A stretch of 7,925 bases of DNA, from the NCBI GenBank assembly GCA_018715445.1, contig DVLP01000435.1, forward strand, positions 1-7,925, in the 5' to 3' direction. Origin of the DNA: Candidatus Avipropionibacterium avicola (GTDB lineage: Bacteria > Actinomycetota > Actinomycetes > Propionibacteriales > Propionibacteriaceae). The position numbers were made by a program, and so were the translations under genes. Positions within the stretch are counted from its first letter, which is position 1, and each line of letters opens with the position of its first letter. Shown here one piece after another: positions 6,247 to 7,925 of the stretch. Under the pieces are notes generated by a model. That model saw only the letters and a list, made by a program, of their open reading frames with translations. It did not search any database and was not told the origin of the DNA.

Positions 6247-7227
6247 TCACTGCCCTTCCGTTGCCGGCGTCGCGGCCCTGACGATTTGGGCGAGGTCGAC
6301 CTCGGCCCAGCGTGGGCCGACGCCGCGGACCAGCACCAGGCGACTGTTGCCGCCGTCCTCGCTGCGCAGGATGTCGATGTGGAGTCGGTCCTCGGCCATG
6401 GGCTCGGCGACCCCGGCACCCCACTCCACCACCGTCACCGCCTCGGCCAGGGTGGCGTCGAGGTCGAGGTCCTCCAGCTCGTCGGGGCCCGACAACCGGT
6501 AGGCGTCGACGTGGACCAGGGTGGGACGGCCCGTGGTCGAGCGGTGGACGCGGGAGAGCACGAAGGTCGGTGAGATCACCGTCTCGCTGATCCCGAGTCC
6601 TTCGCCGATCCCCTGGGTCAGGGTGGTCTTGCCGGCGCCGAGATCCCCGTTGGCGACCACCAGGTCGCCGGGCGCCAGCACGTCGGCCAGGGACCGGCCG
6701 AGCTCGCGCATCCGTTCGGTGGTGGGGATCCAGACCGCCGTGGGCAGCGACTTGGCGAGGTGGACGTACCAGGGCTGGTCCGGGTCATCGGGCTCGACGG
6801 TGTAGCCGCGGCGCTGCCAGAAGCCGACCAGGGAGGCGACCTCGCGGCGGGCCACCAGCTCGACGCGGTGGTGGCCCTGCTCGGCGGCCAGTTCCTCGGC
6901 GGCTGCGACCAGCTCGGTGCCGATGCCGTGCCGCCAGAAGTCGGGGTGCACCGACACCCGGCGCCAGTGGGCGACCCCGGGACGAGCGGTGCCGATCAGC
7001 ACGACGCCGGCGATCCGGTCACCGATCTCGGCCACCACACCGCCACCGGCGGCCAGCGCGGCCAGGACGGAGTCCGCGGTCTCGTTGCCCGCGGTCGAGG
7101 GCGGATCCAGCGGAGGTCGGGCGCCGAAGGCGGCGTGGATCACCTCGGCCAGTTCAGCCGCATCGCGTGGCTCGGCGACCCGCAGTTGCGGTTCGGCGGA
7201 GACATCGGGGGTGGTGGGTTGCGGCAC
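6247..7227 (-). CDS. tsaE: GNAT acetyltransferase-TsaE fusion, t6A ATPase
   Basis: A 326-aa two-domain protein. The C-terminal part (about 163-326) is a complete TsaE, the ATPase that drives turnover of the TsaB-TsaD complex: Walker A GDLGAGKTT (194-202), SPTFVL (219-224), DAYRL (241-245) and EWG (268-270) with the motif-B Glu/Trp. The N-terminal part (about 15-158) is a GNAT acetyltransferase: an acidic first helix (21-33), GDRIAGVVLIG (69-79), the acetyl-CoA loop VSVHPDFWRHGIGTEL (91-106), and a late block with FWQRRGYTVEPD (136-147). The frame is open through the joint and no ATG or plausible start precedes the TsaE block, so the fusion looks real rather than two genes. A plain TsaE is about 150-170 aa. 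The GTG at 7227 has no SD; TAGAGT 6 bp upstream suggests a leaderless start. It is the first gene of the cluster. The acetyltransferase substrate is unknown. Confidence 0.93.
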   Translation of the reverse strand: MPQPTTPDVSAEPQLRVAEPRDAAELAEVIHAAFGARPPLDPPSTAGNETADSVLAALAAGGGVVAEIGDRIAGVVLIGTARPGVAHWRRVSVHPDFWRHGIGTELVAAAEELAAEQGHHRVELVARREVASLVGFWQRRGYTVEPDDPDQPWYVHLAKSLPTAVWIPTTERMRELGRSLADVLAPGDLVVANGDLGAGKTTLTQGIGEGLGISETVISPTFVLSRVHRSTTGRPTLVHVDAYRLSGPDELEDLDLDATLAEAVTVVEWGAGVAEPMAEDRLHIDILRSEDGGNSRLVLVRGVGPRWAEVDLAQIVRAATPATEGQ

Positions 7228-7233
7228 GGGCCA

Positions 7234-7239
7234 ACTCTA
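7234..7239 (-). promoter_or_regulatory. possible -10 of the t6A operon
   Basis: TAGAGT on the minus strand (7239 to 7234) ends 6 bp before the GTG at 7227, so the RNA could begin at the start codon. It lies in the 23-bp gap after the upstream gene. The -35 region (cgcccg with a 17-bp spacer) is poor. The operon may instead be read through from the upstream gene. Confidence 0.3.
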
Positions 7240-7250
7240 CGCACGTCGGC

Positions 7251-7925
7251 TCAGCGCGGGCGTGCCCCCCGCTTGGCGTGGTTGAGCCAGGCGACGCAGT
7301 AGAGCGTGGACGGCTGCAGGGCGAACTCGCGGGTGGTGAAGATCTCGGTGAGGTGCTCCAGCACCTCGTCGTCCCACGGGGTCAGGCCTGCCCAGGCTGC
7401 GGCCTGGCGTTCGTACGCCTCGAGTCCGGTGTCGCCGCTGCCGTCGACGAAGCGTCGCACGGTGGCGCGGCCGTCGTCGTCGGTGGCCGCCACGTTGCGG
7501 GTGAAGGTGGCCGCCAGTCGGGTGAGGTCATGGGCACCGAAACGGGGCCGGTGGCCGACCCGCAGCCGCGGGAAGGCGCGATAGGCCTCGAGAGCGAAGT
7601 TCACCTCGATCTGACCGTGGCTGGTGTCCTCGGCGACCGTGTTCGCCGGATACCAGGGCCGGTACGACGACCGGGGCTCGTCGATGTCCCACCCGGCGTA
7701 GGCATCACCCTTGGGCCACCAGTATGGCCAGGTGAACGCGCCGTTGTCGCCGACCTCGAGGCTGTTGCGCAGGGTGAGCTCCATCGCGGCCGCCCGGTCG
7801 ACGTACTCCTGCTTGCCGGTGGCCAGCGCCAACTGCAGGATCGCTCGGCCCAGCGACAGGAAGTGGTTGAGCGGGTTGTCCATCCCGGCATGCCAGACCG
7901 GGGCGTCCTCCCCGGTGACGTACCA
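7251..7925 (-). CDS. C-terminal part of an alpha/alpha-toroid-like protein (partial)
   Basis: The reading frame is open to the window edge (it begins WYVTGEDAPVWHAG at 7925), so the start is missing; 224 residues are visible. An in-frame ATG at 7883 lies inside a conserved-looking stretch and is not a credible start. The visible part is rich in amphipathic helices and aromatic residues: NPLNHFLSLGRAILQLA, a helix with TGKQEYVDRAAAM, a Trp/Tyr-rich segment WPYWWPKGDAYAGW, then AEDTSHGQIEVNFALEAYRAF and LTRLAATFTRN. Helix pairs of this kind, with a conserved acidic-His segment between them, recall six-hairpin (alpha/alpha toroid) glycosidases and polysaccharide lyases. I do not recognise the exact family, and catalytic activity is not shown. 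The C-terminus is basic (KRGARPR). The stop is 23 bp before the tsaE start on the same strand, so co-transcription is possible although no functional link is apparent. Confidence 0.75.
   Translation of the reverse strand, partial: WYVTGEDAPVWHAGMDNPLNHFLSLGRAILQLALATGKQEYVDRAAAMELTLRNSLEVGDNGAFTWPYWWPKGDAYAGWDIDEPRSSYRPWYPANTVAEDTSHGQIEVNFALEAYRAFPRLRVGHRPRFGAHDLTRLAATFTRNVAATDDDGRATVRRFVDGSGDTGLEAYERQAAAWAGLTPWDDEVLEHLTEIFTTREFALQPSTLYCVAWLNHAKRGARPR

Noticed and set aside
6246..6419. Upstream start (6419) for TsaB
   Set aside because: It would put 58 Ser/Arg/Pro-rich residues before the conserved VLAIDTS start and overlap the conserved TsaE end in another frame; 6245 has a good SD.
1..7925. 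Mobile element, CRISPR, toxin-antitoxin or defence genes
   Set aside because: I saw no transposase, regular direct repeats with spacers, att-like duplications, or small paired genes; composition is even across the window apart from the short MarR gap.

Overview
This 7.9 kb window is GC-rich throughout. It has the gene packing of an actinomycete: GTG starts, 4-bp ATGA/GTGA overlaps, short gaps, and -10-like hexamers placed for leaderless starts. The gene families and their order (TsaE, TsaB, RimI, TsaD in one run) suit Actinomycetota. A member of the Propionibacteriales is my guess, but that is inference and is not shown by any marker gene here. I see no IS element, CRISPR array, tRNA or rRNA.

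Left part (1-2298): two MarR-family regulators are transcribed divergently from a 104-bp, comparatively AT-rich gap. The left-hand one (51-482, minus) stands alone in the window and is followed by a hairpin. The right-hand one (587-1021, plus) overlaps a 426-aa MFS exporter of the EntS/MFS_3 type by 4 bp, the classic layout of a ligand-sensing repressor with its efflux pump.

Middle (2283-4045): a GlxA-type regulator (DJ-1/PfpI-like domain plus AraC-type HTH, minus strand) is divergent from a cysteine hydrolase of the isochorismatase superfamily (plus strand). The GlxA gene ends tail to tail with the MFS gene, with a 16-bp overlap. The hydrolase leader holds a 12-bp inverted repeat that would bury its Shine-Dalgarno sequence in a hairpin just before the start codon.

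Right part (3992-7227, minus): a tight cluster for the tRNA modification N6-threonylcarbamoyladenosine (t6A37), in transcription order GNAT-TsaE fusion, tsaB, rimI, tsaD. All junctions are 1-bp gaps or 4-bp overlaps, so this is almost certainly one operon. TsaD/TsaB/TsaE transfer the threonylcarbamoyl group made by TsaC/Sua5 (not in this window) to tRNA, and RimI acetylates protein N-termini. The TsaE protein is unusual in carrying an extra N-terminal acetyltransferase domain, so the operon encodes two GNAT domains. tsaD ends inside the 3' end of the hydrolase gene (54-bp antisense overlap).

Right edge (7251-7925, minus): the C-terminal part of a protein that looks like an alpha/alpha-toroid (six-hairpin glycosidase-like) enzyme of unknown function, cut off by the window border.

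I did not find an obviously new system. The points most worth a second look are the GNAT-TsaE fusion, the SD-sequestering hairpin in front of the hydrolase, and the divergent MarR control region.
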